Notes: generated by a model from the letters alone, not told the origin. A stretch of DNA of 46,104 nucleotides from Flavobacteriaceae bacterium UBA5544 (GCA_002426755.1 DINI01000026.1:50896-96999), one strand, 5' to 3'; shown: positions 7,865 to 16,183, counted from the stretch's first letter. Program-made: numbers and translations.

Positions 7865-10531
7865 CTAAACTTTATCCTCATCAAATAAAAACCCTTTTCG
7901 TTTTAAATATTTATTATAAATTTCATTAATATTCAATTTCTTTTGTTTAGACAGCCATTCCATTGGAGATTCTTCTTCTTCTGGAGGTATCAATTTATAA
8001 ACCTTAATAGCTATTGACCTAGACATTCCTTTTGAAATCAAAAGAAGCACGAGTGAATTATAGGTGCCTAATTCAAGCATAGTTGGTAAAGAAATACTTA
8101 ATTTATGCTTTTCCTTCTCTTCTTCAGTAAATATTGATTCTAAAATATCCGCTAGTAATTTTGTGTATTTAACTAGAACATAGCTTACTACGGTAGAATA
8201 CACTTTTATAATTTCGTTTATGGTCTTATTTATATCAACTTTACTATCTCTATCAATTGATTTTAATATATCAGCTTTAAAATTTATTTCTTTTATAATC
8301 AATTCTTTAAAGCTTTTGTTTTCCATCCATAATACAGCATAAAAAACCATTTGAGGTAACGTTCTACTAATTCGATGCTTAAAATAGGCTTCAGCATTAA
8401 AATCAAATATTTCGTCAAGCTTGTATAATATATTGCTTAATTGACCAAAAAAATTTGTGCTTTCGTGAGATTTACTTTTGATTTTGTCTTTTCCCCATTT
8501 TGCATTAAAATTATCATTTTTGTGTAAAACCCATTCATCAATTCCATCTTTCTTTATTCTCTTATATAATTTATCTTGTAATTCAGGATCAATGCTTGGA
8601 TTTAATCTTAATAATTCTTTAGGAATACTTATTTCGCTTAATCTATTTGAAAGGTTATCAATTATATTGTCTATCAATAAAGCGTTGACATTCTTACTTT
8701 TTAGATATTCAATAAGAAGATTGTCACCTCTCAAAAATTTGTTCTTTAAAAAAATAATACCATACTCAATTTCCTTATTTTTTTCATCTAATGGCTGATT
8801 AATAGCATTTATAATCTCTTCTGATGAATAATTTAAAATTTTATTAATTGCTGGGATAATTTCCTTATCTGGTTCATTTTCATAAAAGTTCTCTGCCCAA
8901 TCTTCATCACCTTTCTCTATGCAAATTATGGTACCAGTAAGAGCATCTCTAATTCTACCCGCTCTACCAACTATATTACCAAACTCGAATGGACTTAAGT
9001 CTTGTATGTCTTTTTTTGGGTAAGGTATGAATACTTTTTCTGCTGGCAAATTGATCCCTTCCATCAGAGTTGATGTACAAATGATATTGTCCAGAGATCC
9101 TTTTTCAAAAAGATATTCTAATTCACCTCTAATAATTTCAGGCAGCTTTCCATGATGAAAAGCTGATTTAGTTCTTAATGCATCAATTAAATAATATTGA
9201 GGATGTATTTCTTCTTTAATTAATTCTATTAATTCACTAATTTCATTGTCTATATGGATTTTTTCATAACGCTCCCTAATTTCATTGGTTAGATAATTTG
9301 AAAATTGTTCAACATAGTTTGTCTTTGGAAAATATATAATATTTTTACTATTCTTACCAAACCTCAATACAACTTCAACGGCAGTTTTTAATTTAGTTTT
9401 AGAGATCTTACTCGCATAATCAAATTCTATTGGCAATTCTATTTCTTTTATTAAATTTTGTTGAAAGAAAATTTTGGCTAAAATCAGATTTTTGTCAGAA
9501 GTTGGTTTCAGAATGACTTTAAGTTGAAATACTGGCGAAAACATAGTTTTTAAATTTCTACTATCTTCTCTAAACAATAACTTTAATAAGGTATCTGGAT
9601 TGTCTAAAAATGGGCCTGCTATAATCTTTCTTGACTTATTCCAATTAACTTCAATTTCATTTATTAGATATTCAAATAGGAAACCTCTATTGCCATCATC
9701 TTCAATGTTTTGGATTTCATCTATAAATATTAAATCAGGAACAAAATTATTATCATATGAATATTGCATTAATTTCATAGTTCTTTCGGGTGTCAATATA
9801 AATAGTTCTTTGTCTGTGAACTGTTTAGATTCTATGTCTTCCTGTTCGATAAAAGCCGTATTTATGCTAACATCGCTTTTTAACTCTCTTAAAAAATCTT
9901 CTGATACCTGAGAAATCAAAGCTCTAGTGGGAACAATATAAACTATAAAATACTTTTCTTTTTTAATGAATATTTGCCTTATGTAATTTTGAATAATGAA
10001 AGATTTTCCTGCGGAAGTAGGTGCAGAGATAGCTACATTATCTTCTTTTTTTGTTAAAATATTCCATAAATGTTTTTGGTAGTCCGATCCTATAATTTTC
10101 CCTTCACCACTATCTATTTCATTAATGGCTAATTTCGAACCAAGTTCGTAATCCACTATAGTCCCAAAGCTCTCACTAAATAAAAGGCTTCCATCAATAG
10201 AGTTAATTTTGATTAATTCGTTAAAGAACCTTGAAGCAATTAGGTTTCCGGACCTTGACAATAATATGTAGGCAGCTTTTCTATACTCTTTAGAAGTCTT
10301 TTCTAAAAATAGAGCTATACCAAAAACTGAACTTAAATATTTATCATTCTCATCTGTGCTTGAAGCTATTATACTTGCCAACCATATGGCTTTGTCTAAT
10401 TTCTCCTTTTCTATATTATTTTTTTTTCCTTCAATTTCTAACTCAGAGTAAAATCTATTAGTTATCATCATATTCAAAACATCTCTGAAAACTTGATGGT
10501 TTTTGGCAGATTCAATTGTTAAATTCGCCAT
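7865..10531 (-). CDS. hamB: Hachiman anti-phage defence helicase HamB
   Basis: This is an 888-residue superfamily 2 helicase. Motifs seen are Walker A APTSAGKS (170-177), Ia PTRA (201-204), Ib TPER (247-250), DEIQ box (271-274), motif V region CTSTLMEGINLPAEKV (485-500) and motif VI VGRAGRIRD (521-529). A long C-terminal helical part without recognised motifs follows. The gene lies 2 bases downstream of a DUF1837 nuclease gene (10534-11469), the defining pair of Hachiman. In known systems HamB holds HamA inactive, and sensing of damaged or invading DNA releases HamA, whose DNA cleavage aborts phage infection. Length and the Ski2-like GRAGR form fit HamB. A generic DEAD/DEAH helicase would be the fallback name, but the partner makes HamB very likely. 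Confidence 0.9.
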   Translation of the reverse strand: MANLTIESAKNHQVFRDVLNMMITNRFYSELEIEGKKNNIEKEKLDKAIWLASIIASSTDENDKYLSSVFGIALFLEKTSKEYRKAAYILLSRSGNLIASRFFNELIKINSIDGSLLFSESFGTIVDYELGSKLAINEIDSGEGKIIGSDYQKHLWNILTKKEDNVAISAPTSAGKSFIIQNYIRQIFIKKEKYFIVYIVPTRALISQVSEDFLRELKSDVSINTAFIEQEDIESKQFTDKELFILTPERTMKLMQYSYDNNFVPDLIFIDEIQNIEDDGNRGFLFEYLINEIEVNWNKSRKIIAGPFLDNPDTLLKLLFREDSRNLKTMFSPVFQLKVILKPTSDKNLILAKIFFQQNLIKEIELPIEFDYASKISKTKLKTAVEVVLRFGKNSKNIIYFPKTNYVEQFSNYLTNEIRERYEKIHIDNEISELIELIKEEIHPQYYLIDALRTKSAFHHGKLPEIIRGELEYLFEKGSLDNIICTSTLMEGINLPAEKVFIPYPKKDIQDLSPFEFGNIVGRAGRIRDALTGTIICIEKGDEDWAENFYENEPDKEIIPAINKILNYSSEEIINAINQPLDEKNKEIEYGIIFLKNKFLRGDNLLIEYLKSKNVNALLIDNIIDNLSNRLSEISIPKELLRLNPSIDPELQDKLYKRIKKDGIDEWVLHKNDNFNAKWGKDKIKSKSHESTNFFGQLSNILYKLDEIFDFNAEAYFKHRISRTLPQMVFYAVLWMENKSFKELIIKEINFKADILKSIDRDSKVDINKTINEIIKVYSTVVSYVLVKYTKLLADILESIFTEEEKEKHKLSISLPTMLELGTYNSLVLLLISKGMSRSIAIKVYKLIPPEEEESPMEWLSKQKKLNINEIYNKYLKRKGFLFDEDKV

Positions 10532-10533
10532 TT

Positions 10534-11469
10534 TTAATTTTTTGAGAAATCTTTCCCATTATGGAAAATTTTATAACACATCATTCTAAATGTGTTTACG
10601 TCTTGAACGGGCATCATAAAAAATTCTAATGTGATATTAGTATTAATAGGTAATGAATCCTTAATATAGTTAGACCTCCTACTTTTCATTGAATCTATAA
10701 ATTTTAATACTTGACCTTCTGTTTCTGGCAAATTTTTTGCTATAAGATTTGATAGTTTTAACTCTTTATACATTAGAAATGCAGGATAACAAATGTTGTA
10801 TTCTTGAAATTCTATTTGTTTTGTTCGGAGGCTTTGATAAATTAAATCTAAATCTTCAACATCTAAATTTTTCAAATCGTTACTTAAGTGATTTTTTGCA
10901 ACATCTAATTCCCTATCAATCGACTCTGGCTTATTAATATATCTTTCAAGAGATTTGATTACATCACCTACACAAACGTGGAAATTATTACGCATTTTAG
11001 ACTCACCAATTAACAAAGTCGCTTTATTGTTAATATTTCCTATAAATAGTCCATCGGAGCCTTTAATTTGGTCATTGTTATTATAAGTTTGAGCAATTTT
11101 ATGTACTATCATTGGAGTCTGTAAAACTGCTTCAACGAAAAGATATAATATTAATTCACCGTATCGTCCGTCCCCCAACGGATCAATATCTCCGAAGTAG
11201 CTTAAAGCTTTTAAATAGGGATTATCGCCATCCTCTTTGATTTCTTTCACGGTTTTTTCATCAAAAACATACTTCTCAACATGTTGATATAAGTGTGAAA
11301 TAAAACCTTCATCGTCTGGTTGGTTTTCCTTATATTTTAAACAATAAAATTTGATTTTAACACCTTTTGAAACTACGACTTCTTCTTTAAAGTTAAACCA
11401 ATCAAAAAAAATGTCTTTATCAACTTTGAGAAGCTTCAACCAATCAATTTCATTGAGTTTTTTAGCCAT
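10534..11469 (-). CDS. hamA: Hachiman defence nuclease HamA (DUF1837)
   Basis: This is a 311-residue protein of the DUF1837/HamA C-terminal domain family. A PD-(D/E)xK-type active site can be read: Glu105 in GELILYLF, Asp139 in GSDGLFIG, and Glu156-x-Lys158 in LLIGESKMR. A family-typical FHVCVGDVIKSLERYI helix follows. It is first in the operon with hamB (2-base gap) and is probably translated together with it. Known HamA proteins are non-specific DNA nucleases kept silent by HamB. The catalytic residues all look intact, so the system is probably functional. No TAnnTTTG box was found close upstream. Upstream DNA is repeat-rich and has no other defence gene. Confidence 0.92.
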   Translation of the reverse strand: MAKKLNEIDWLKLLKVDKDIFFDWFNFKEEVVVSKGVKIKFYCLKYKENQPDDEGFISHLYQHVEKYVFDEKTVKEIKEDGDNPYLKALSYFGDIDPLGDGRYGELILYLFVEAVLQTPMIVHKIAQTYNNNDQIKGSDGLFIGNINNKATLLIGESKMRNNFHVCVGDVIKSLERYINKPESIDRELDVAKNHLSNDLKNLDVEDLDLIYQSLRTKQIEFQEYNICYPAFLMYKELKLSNLIAKNLPETEGQVLKFIDSMKSRRSNYIKDSLPINTNITLEFFMMPVQDVNTFRMMCYKIFHNGKDFSKN

Positions 11470-11904
11470 ATAATTTTAAATTAAGGCGCGATCAATTTTT
11501 GATGCAGATTTTATGAGAAATTAAATATAGGGAGAGTTTTATAAAAATAGCAATTTTTTAACTCGGTAAGACGTTTTGATTTTAAAAACGTTAAAGTGCT
11601 GATTTTTGGGGATGAGATGCTGAAACGAGTTCAGCATGACGGGAGCGATTTTTTTATGAGATTGCTTTGTCTCGACTTACTTCGTAAGTTATCTTCGATT
11701 GAAAACCTATTTTGAATTTTGATAGTGCTCGATACAGGCTGCTTCGCTTTTTGTAATGACGGTGCAAAAGGTGATTTAGGCTCCATTCGACAGATTGCTT
11801 CCTCGTGCCTCGTCGCAATGACGGATGAATAAGATGATTGAGGTTCTTTTCAAAAGATTGCTTCCTCGTACCTCGTCGCAATGACGGTGAAGTATCGTAT
11901 GCGT
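11470..11904. repeat. gene-free region with dispersed palindromic repeats
   Basis: The region holds a hairpin ATGCTGAA-ACGAG-TTCAGCAT (11617-11637) followed by GACGGG. It also holds two good copies (11792-11824 and 11855-11887) of a 33-base element AGATTGCTTCCTCGtGCCTC...GCAATGACGG with ATTGC/GCAAT inverted ends, and a decayed piece near 11736-11762. Between the two copies lies AAGATGATTGAGGTTCTTTT, which recurs at 12363-12382. A 75-codon frame across this stretch is built from the repeats and is not a gene. Confidence 0.75.
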
Positions 11905-12294
11905 TTAAGAAAGCTTCTTCCGCTCAACATATAACCAATCTACAAATTCGGTAATTTTTTTAAGGGCTAGGGCTTCGTCTTCGTGTTCGGTCATTTTGAG
12001 GCCTTGGTCTGTGACTTCGATGTTTTGGATTTTTTTAATGGAATGATAGGTGTTATCGAATTTTAGATATATGGACTCTCTGCTGAAGGCGTCATGATCG
12101 TAGGTGTCTGCGACCCTATTTGTTTCTTCATCAAAGGTGTAGGGGATATCTCTGGGGAAGCCTATGATGTCGCAGACGCTATCTAGAGTGTTGACGGTGA
12201 TGTGGGTAAAGTCGATGCCTTTGTCTAGCAATTCATCAAAGAATCGTCTTTGTTTGAATTCTTGAAACAAGAGGCTGATGAGTGCTTCTTTCAC
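11905..12294 (-). CDS. orphan 129-residue protein, tandem paralog A
   Basis: The start is GTG at 12294, aligned with the ATG of paralog B (12569-12964). The two share long stretches: LDSVCDIIGFP, GLKMTEHEDE and EFVDWLYVE(R/Q)KKLS. The family was not recognised. It is acidic, probably alpha/beta, has no signal peptide and is likely cytoplasmic. The sequence upstream corresponds to the promoter of paralog B, but the -7 box has decayed (TACATTTA instead of TACATTTG) and the start is GTG, so this copy may be poorly expressed. It sits in a tandemly duplicated segment (see 12432-12525 and 13124-13217). Confidence 0.65.
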   Translation of the reverse strand: MKEALISLLFQEFKQRRFFDELLDKGIDFTHITVNTLDSVCDIIGFPRDIPYTFDEETNRVADTYDHDAFSRESIYLKFDNTYHSIKKIQNIEVTDQGLKMTEHEDEALALKKITEFVDWLYVERKKLS

Positions 12295-12330
12295 AGGAAA
12301 CGGGTTTGTGTAAATGTAGTGAAATGTTTG

Positions 12331-12358
12331 ATTGCTTGATGGCTTCGCGCAATGACGG
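12331..12358 (+). repeat. decayed copy of the dispersed GCAATGACGG repeat
   Basis: ATTGCTTGATGGCTTCGCGC followed by AATGACGG is a shortened form of the element at 11792-11824. Confidence 0.55.
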
Positions 12359-12431
12359 TGGATAAGATGATTGAGGTTCTTTATTGAAGATTAGCTACGC
12401 TGAATCTCGCAAGCTCGATTTGTCTTCTTGG

Positions 12432-12525
12432 TGCCTCGTCGCAATGACGGTGCAGAGGTGTCGCCTCTCGACTCCGCTCGAGGTGACACGCTTGACCTGA
12501 TAATGAAACAAGAAAAAACCACAAC
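12432..12525 (+). repeat. 94-bp duplicated segment, copy A
   Basis: It matches 13124-13217 with three differences by eye. It contains TGCCTCGTCGCAATGACGG, the GC-rich imperfect palindrome GTGTCGCCTCTCGA-CTCCGC-TCGAGGTGACAC (12459-12488) and the left arm of a terminator (AAAAAACCACAAC). In this copy the right arm of the terminator is missing. Confidence 0.85.
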
Positions 12526-12568
12526 CCCTAATTAGAGAGTTTTGGTTTCTAAATTTAATGAAGTGCGT

Positions 12569-12964
12569 TTATGAAAGCTTCTTCTGCTCAACATATAACC
12601 AATCTACAAACTCTGAAATTTTTTTAAGGGCTAGGACTTCGTCTTCGTGTTCGGTCATTTTGAGGCCTTTGTCTGTGACTTGAATCTTTTGGATTTTTTC
12701 AATGGAATCGAATATGTTGTCGAATTTTTGGTAAATGTATTCTCTGCTAACGCCATCTTTATCATAACTTTCTTCAATCATTTTTGTGGTTTCATTATAG
12801 ATGTACCTAAAGTTGTCGGATTTTGGAAAGCCTATGATGTCGCAGACGCTGTCTAGATTGTTGACTGCGACGTCGGTAAAGTCTATGCCTTTTTCTTCCA
12901 ATTCATCAAAGAGACGTGCCTGCTTGTATTCTTCAAATAATAGGTTGACGAGGGCTTGTTTCAT
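12569..12964 (-). CDS. orphan 131-residue protein, tandem paralog B
   Basis: The frame extends back to 13222, but that part is made of dispersed repeats. The supported start is ATG at 12964, which aligns with the start of paralog A and follows a perfect TAnnTTTG box at 12981-12988. The protein shares LDSVCDIIGFP, GLKMTEHEDE and EFVDWLYVEQKKLS with paralog A. Divergence between the two is mainly in the middle (YIYNETTKMIEESYDKDGV against the shorter FDEETNRVADTYDHDAF), which suggests the duplication is not very recent. Function is unknown and no transmembrane or signal segment is seen. Confidence 0.75.
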   Translation of the reverse strand: MKQALVNLLFEEYKQARLFDELEEKGIDFTDVAVNNLDSVCDIIGFPKSDNFRYIYNETTKMIEESYDKDGVSREYIYQKFDNIFDSIEKIQKIQVTDKGLKMTEHEDEVLALKKISEFVDWLYVEQKKLS

Positions 12965-12980
12965 ATAAGGGTTCTTTTTG

Positions 12981-12988
12981 CAAATGTA
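12981..12988 (-). promoter_or_regulatory. -7 box of paralog B
   Basis: TACATTTG on the minus strand is a perfect TAnnTTTG match 17 bases upstream of the ATG at 12964. It fixes the start and rules out the longer frame to 13222. Confidence 0.5.
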
Positions 12989-13109
12989 GTAAAATGCCTT
13001 AATTGAATGCGATTTGATTGGTGAGATTGTTTCGTCGCAAAAAAAGCTTCTCGCCATGACGTTATGGAAGGCAAGGTTGATGGAATGGATGATTGGGTTG
13101 CTATTAGAG

Positions 13110-13217
13110 AGATTGCGTTCTGGTGCCTCGTCGCAATGACGGTACAGAGGTGTCGCCTCTCGACTCCGCTCGAGGTGACACGCTGGACCTGACAATGAAA
13201 CAAGAAAAAACCACAAC
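13110..13217 (+). repeat. dispersed repeat plus 94-bp duplicated segment, copy B
   Basis: 13110-13142 is a copy of the AGATTGC...GCAATGACGG element. 13124-13217 is the second copy of the 94-base segment found at 12432-12525. Here the terminator at its right end is complete, so this looks like the parental copy. A weaker fragment with GCCATGACG lies near 13030-13061. Confidence 0.8.
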
Positions 13218-13242
13218 TTCATCTACAAAAGTTGTGGTTTTT
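13206..13242 (-). terminator. intrinsic terminator of the gene at 13301-14179
   Basis: Perfect 14-base arms AAAAACCACAACTT (13206-13219) and AAGTTGTGGTTTTT (13229-13242) are followed by T residues on the minus strand. It lies 58 bases after the stop at 13301. Confidence 0.85.
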
Positions 13243-13300
13243 GGGCTAACTCAATTTTCTAACGGCCTCCTCTCGATGCCTTGTTAGAACACGTGCATTA

Positions 13301-14179
13301 CTATCTCTCTTTAATTCTTGTGAACTCCAAGCCGCTTACCATGTAGTATTGGGGGCTTTTGGCTCCGAAGATTGCTTTGACTTCGTTTTTAGCCAATAAA
13401 CATGTGTCTACCAAGCCTGTATGTTTTGCATTGAACAGGGTGTTGCGTTCGATGCGTGCCAGTTTTAAGACGGCATTGGACTTGTTGAAGTTTTTGTTGG
13501 CCAACTGCATTTGTGCAAGACGTGCCTGCATACTTACGACCTTTAAATCTTCGGTTCTTGGATCGTACAATGGCTCACCTTGTGCAAGGATGATGAGCTT
13601 TTTGAAATGCCCTGCCAATTGTGGGAAGGAACGCTGACTGTCGCTGATGAATTTGTTATCAGCTCCGCGTTTGTTTGCGCGTTCCTTCTTTTTCTTGCCT
13701 TTGCTGCTGTTGCCTTGTATTTTATTGACATACAGACGTGCTTTTTTGATGGTGTCTTTTGAGGCACCGCAGGCTTCGAGGGCATTGATGAACCGGCTAG
13801 CGAACTCTGGAAGATCATCGAAGGCTAGGTGTCGATTGTAGATATCGATACTGTTATCGCTGTCCTTTTGGTCCACGTCTGCCACTGCCAGGGCTGCCTG
13901 TGTATGCAGGTTGAGGATGGCAAGTGCTGCCAGCAGGGGGTTGGAGGGGTCGTACTGTGCACCAAAAATGGTGAGGGTCTCGCCGAGCACTTGGACATTG
14001 TCCACGGTGTTTTCGATGCCTGCCTCTGAAGTGCTACGTGTAACGGGCACGACTGGAGGTGGAAGCTCCTGTTGGGTTGCTTCGGCAACGAGGTTAGAGA
14101 CTAATTCAGTGACTTGTGGTCTAACGGAAGCGTAAACTTCGTTAGAGTCTGCTAGAGACTTGTGTAATGTTTCATTCAT
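13301..14179 (-). CDS. orphan 292-residue protein, GC-rich gene
   Basis: The start is ATG at 14179. I do not recognise a family. The N-terminal about 110 residues are Ala/Leu-rich and helical with a PPPVVPVTR linker. A second helical segment is followed by a very basic stretch (KGKKKKERANKRG, about residues 158-170), and the C-terminal third is basic and helical. The base composition is visibly higher in G+C than any neighbour, and long frames stay open on the opposite strand as a by-product. This points to a different history from its surroundings or to strong codon selection. A strong terminator follows and upstream is 617 bases without a gene, so it stands alone. The basic stretch could bind nucleic acid, which is only a guess. 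Confidence 0.7.
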   Translation of the reverse strand: MNETLHKSLADSNEVYASVRPQVTELVSNLVAEATQQELPPPVVPVTRSTSEAGIENTVDNVQVLGETLTIFGAQYDPSNPLLAALAILNLHTQAALAVADVDQKDSDNSIDIYNRHLAFDDLPEFASRFINALEACGASKDTIKKARLYVNKIQGNSSKGKKKKERANKRGADNKFISDSQRSFPQLAGHFKKLIILAQGEPLYDPRTEDLKVVSMQARLAQMQLANKNFNKSNAVLKLARIERNTLFNAKHTGLVDTCLLAKNEVKAIFGAKSPQYYMVSGLEFTRIKER

Positions 14180-14336
14180 AACTAGAATTTAGATTTGGGG
14201 CCACTCTTTGTTTTATACATACGTTTGCACCGTGGCTTTGAAAGCGCATGTTTTTTTGTTGCGGATGCCCATAGAAGATGCTTCCGAGATATTATCGTTA
14301 AAAAAATTAAAAAAACTAAATGACTTCTTGAAGTGA

Positions 14337-14385
14337 ATTATGAGGCTCTATACTTCTTAAGATTAGCTGGTTAGAGTCTCATAAT
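14337..14385. repeat. inverted repeat with 14-base arms
   Basis: ATTATGAGGCTCTA (14337-14350) and TAGAGTCTCATAAT (14372-14385) are complementary apart from one position, around a 21-base loop. There is no T-run on either side, so it is not a standard terminator. It could be a protein-binding site, an RNA structure or the ends of a small lost element. Confidence 0.6.
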
Positions 14386-14736
14386 TTGAAGCAATATTAA
14401 GAGAATGGAATTTAATTTCCAAATTTATTTTAGACGAACGGTTTAAAATCATCGATAAAGTGTCATTTTACTGAAAGTTAAAACTGATGAAACACCGCGC
14501 TGTTGTTCAGGAATTTAACAACTATACATATTTGAAAAAATATTTTAAATTTTTTTAAAAATGATATTAATCTTCCTAATTATTAACAAAAATGGTTGTG
14601 ATTTATCTGGTTGTTAGGCTATTTTTTGAGGATATTTGTAATTGGTTTTTGTGCTGCCATGCGATGCTCTGTATCGAATCAATCAAACTGACATTCCTTT
14701 TCTATGGTATTAGTATTTGAAAGACTTAAAAAAAAC

Positions 14737-14770
14737 AAACCCGTCTTCAATTTGAAATGAAGACGGGTTT
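14737..14770 (-). terminator. intrinsic terminator of the second T9SS gene
   Basis: Perfect 13-base arms AAACCCGTCTTCA (14737-14749) and TGAAGACGGGTTT (14758-14770) with a T-rich tail on the minus strand, 26 bases after the stop at 14797. Confidence 0.85.
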
Positions 14771-14796
14771 AGAATTATTACAATATTTGGTTGGTA

Positions 14797-15687
14797 CTAT
14801 TGTTTTATGATTTTTTGTGTAAACGATCCTGCTGAAGTTTCTAGAGAAAGAACGTAGACACCTTTAGTAAGGCTTGAAACGTTAATTTCATTATTTTCAA
14901 TTTTAACTGCTGTAGATCGACCAATAACATCATACACATTAGCTGTTAGAATCTCAACAGAAGCTGGGATTTTAACTTTCAATACATCAATTGCAGGGTT
15001 AGGATACACTCGTATCCCTGCGATCAAATTAGATTCATTGACGGATAGGGTACCGTCTGTTACCATCACTTCATCATAAAACACATCACTTCCATTGTTG
15101 GTAAAACCTAACAACACTCTAACAAAAGGAGCGCCAGCTGCATTGTATGCTGCTGTAAAGATTGAAGTTCCGTTTATAAAGTACTCAACTGTATTATTGG
15201 TGAAATCAAAGTCTTGACGGACTACAATATTTGTGTCACGTAAATAGGTTGCGCCAGTTGGTGCAATGACTAAAGTGCCTGTACCATCGTAATCTGTTAC
15301 AGAAATTGTATTGTTAGCTGCAAATATCAATCTGTTACCTATAAGAGCAGCGGTCTGCGTTTGCAATACGGCTTCAGAGTTTCCGGTAGGGATATAAACT
15401 TTGCTCACAACGGTGGCCGTAGTTTGAGTCAAGGCAACTGCAGGAGCAAAGGCAAATAAAAGTGCTGGAGCACCAACAGATGTTGCTCTTAACGAGAAAG
15501 TGCCTTCAGTTGCTCTAATATCTGAAACTAAAAAGTTGCCGTCCACCGAAGTTGAACTTCGAGCCCAACTATTTTGACCTGCAATCGGGCCAAGGGCGAA
15601 ACCTTCCGAAGCTTCGAAAGATGTGTTAATTTGTGCGAATGAAGCGAATGCCACAAACATGGTAAGTAATAAAGTAATTTTTTTCAT
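14797..15687 (-). CDS. secreted protein with type IX secretion sorting domain
   Basis: This is a 296-residue protein with a signal peptide (MKKITLLLTMFVAFASFAQ). The middle region is beta-rich, starting INTSFEASEGFALGPIAGQ and containing QDFDFTNNTVEYFINGTS and VRVLLGFTNNGSDVFYDEV, again a LamG/lectin-like sandwich without catalytic motifs. The C-terminal type A sorting domain is clear: GIRVYPNPAIDVLKVKIP, ANVYDVIGRSTAV and KGVYVLSLETSAGSFTQKII. It is likely exported to the cell surface by the T9SS. Its general plan is that of the 2371-3291 protein, and both lack an attached enzyme domain. It has its own terminator and is monocistronic. Confidence 0.85.
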   Translation of the reverse strand: MKKITLLLTMFVAFASFAQINTSFEASEGFALGPIAGQNSWARSSTSVDGNFLVSDIRATEGTFSLRATSVGAPALLFAFAPAVALTQTTATVVSKVYIPTGNSEAVLQTQTAALIGNRLIFAANNTISVTDYDGTGTLVIAPTGATYLRDTNIVVRQDFDFTNNTVEYFINGTSIFTAAYNAAGAPFVRVLLGFTNNGSDVFYDEVMVTDGTLSVNESNLIAGIRVYPNPAIDVLKVKIPASVEILTANVYDVIGRSTAVKIENNEINVSSLTKGVYVLSLETSAGSFTQKIIKQ

Positions 15688-15790
15688 GTATTTTTTTTTG
15701 TTAAAGATTAATATTGGGGTTAAATATAGAGAAAAACCCTATAGATTAGTTGGGTCGCATCTCATATTTCTGATTTAAAACTGTTATGGC

Positions 15791-16018
15791 TTATTTCGCT
15801 TTCATTGGTGGCAAATCGAATGCTGTGGCATCGTGCTCAAAATGGTTGCGGTGGGAGCCATCACAAAAGGGTTTATTGCTAGAAAGGCCGCAACGGCAAA
15901 TTCCCAACACGGTTCTGCCTTGCAAACCATAGGCATTGCCTTGGGCATCTACGATTTCAAAATCACCTTCTACTTTTACGGACCCATTACTGTTAATGGT
16001 CAATTTTGTTTTGCTCAT
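15791..16018 (-). CDS. CDGSH-type [2Fe-2S] protein
   Basis: This is a 75-residue protein with the full mitoNEET-type motif CRCGLSSNKPFCDGSH. Cys41, Cys43, Cys52 and His56 are the expected 3Cys-1His ligands of a [2Fe-2S] cluster. The N-terminal half (LTINSNGSVKVEGDFEIVD) is the beta part usual for the small bacterial form. It is probably a cytoplasmic redox or iron-sulfur transfer protein; bacterial physiological partners are poorly known. It stands alone between a T9SS gene and a DUF4932 gene on the same strand. Confidence 0.9.
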   Translation of the reverse strand: MSKTKLTINSNGSVKVEGDFEIVDAQGNAYGLQGRTVLGICRCGLSSNKPFCDGSHRNHFEHDATAFDLPPMKAK

Positions 16019-16183
16019 GATGTTGTTTTTATTGATGGTAAAGATGGAGAAAATTATGGTTTGTTTTTGGGATTGGATGGGAAATTGTGGTTTTGTGATT
16101 CTATTTTTATTGGATATAAATAATAGTTGGGATGTTTGTCAGGAATGCCAGCGAGGCAGAGCTCCAAGAAAACAAATATGAAC

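Larger units (their letters stand above)
14180..14796. other. long intergenic region with inverted repeat
   Basis: These are 617 bases without a convincing gene. The features seen are the inverted repeat at 14337-14385 and the terminator at 14737-14770. The rest is AT-rich unique sequence. Confidence 0.5.

Noticed and set aside
11654..11881. 75-codon minus-strand frame with repeated RRGTRKQS segments
   Set aside because: The internal repeats are the dispersed palindromic DNA elements read in frame.
12965..13222. N-terminal extension of paralog B and an overlapping 80-codon frame
   Set aside because: Both are translations of the repeat elements. The -7 box at 12981-12988 and the alignment with paralog A support the ATG at 12964.
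13359..14135. Several long frames opposite or shifted relative to the gene at 13301-14179
   Set aside because: Shadow frames caused by the higher G+C of this gene; none has family features or its own promoter.
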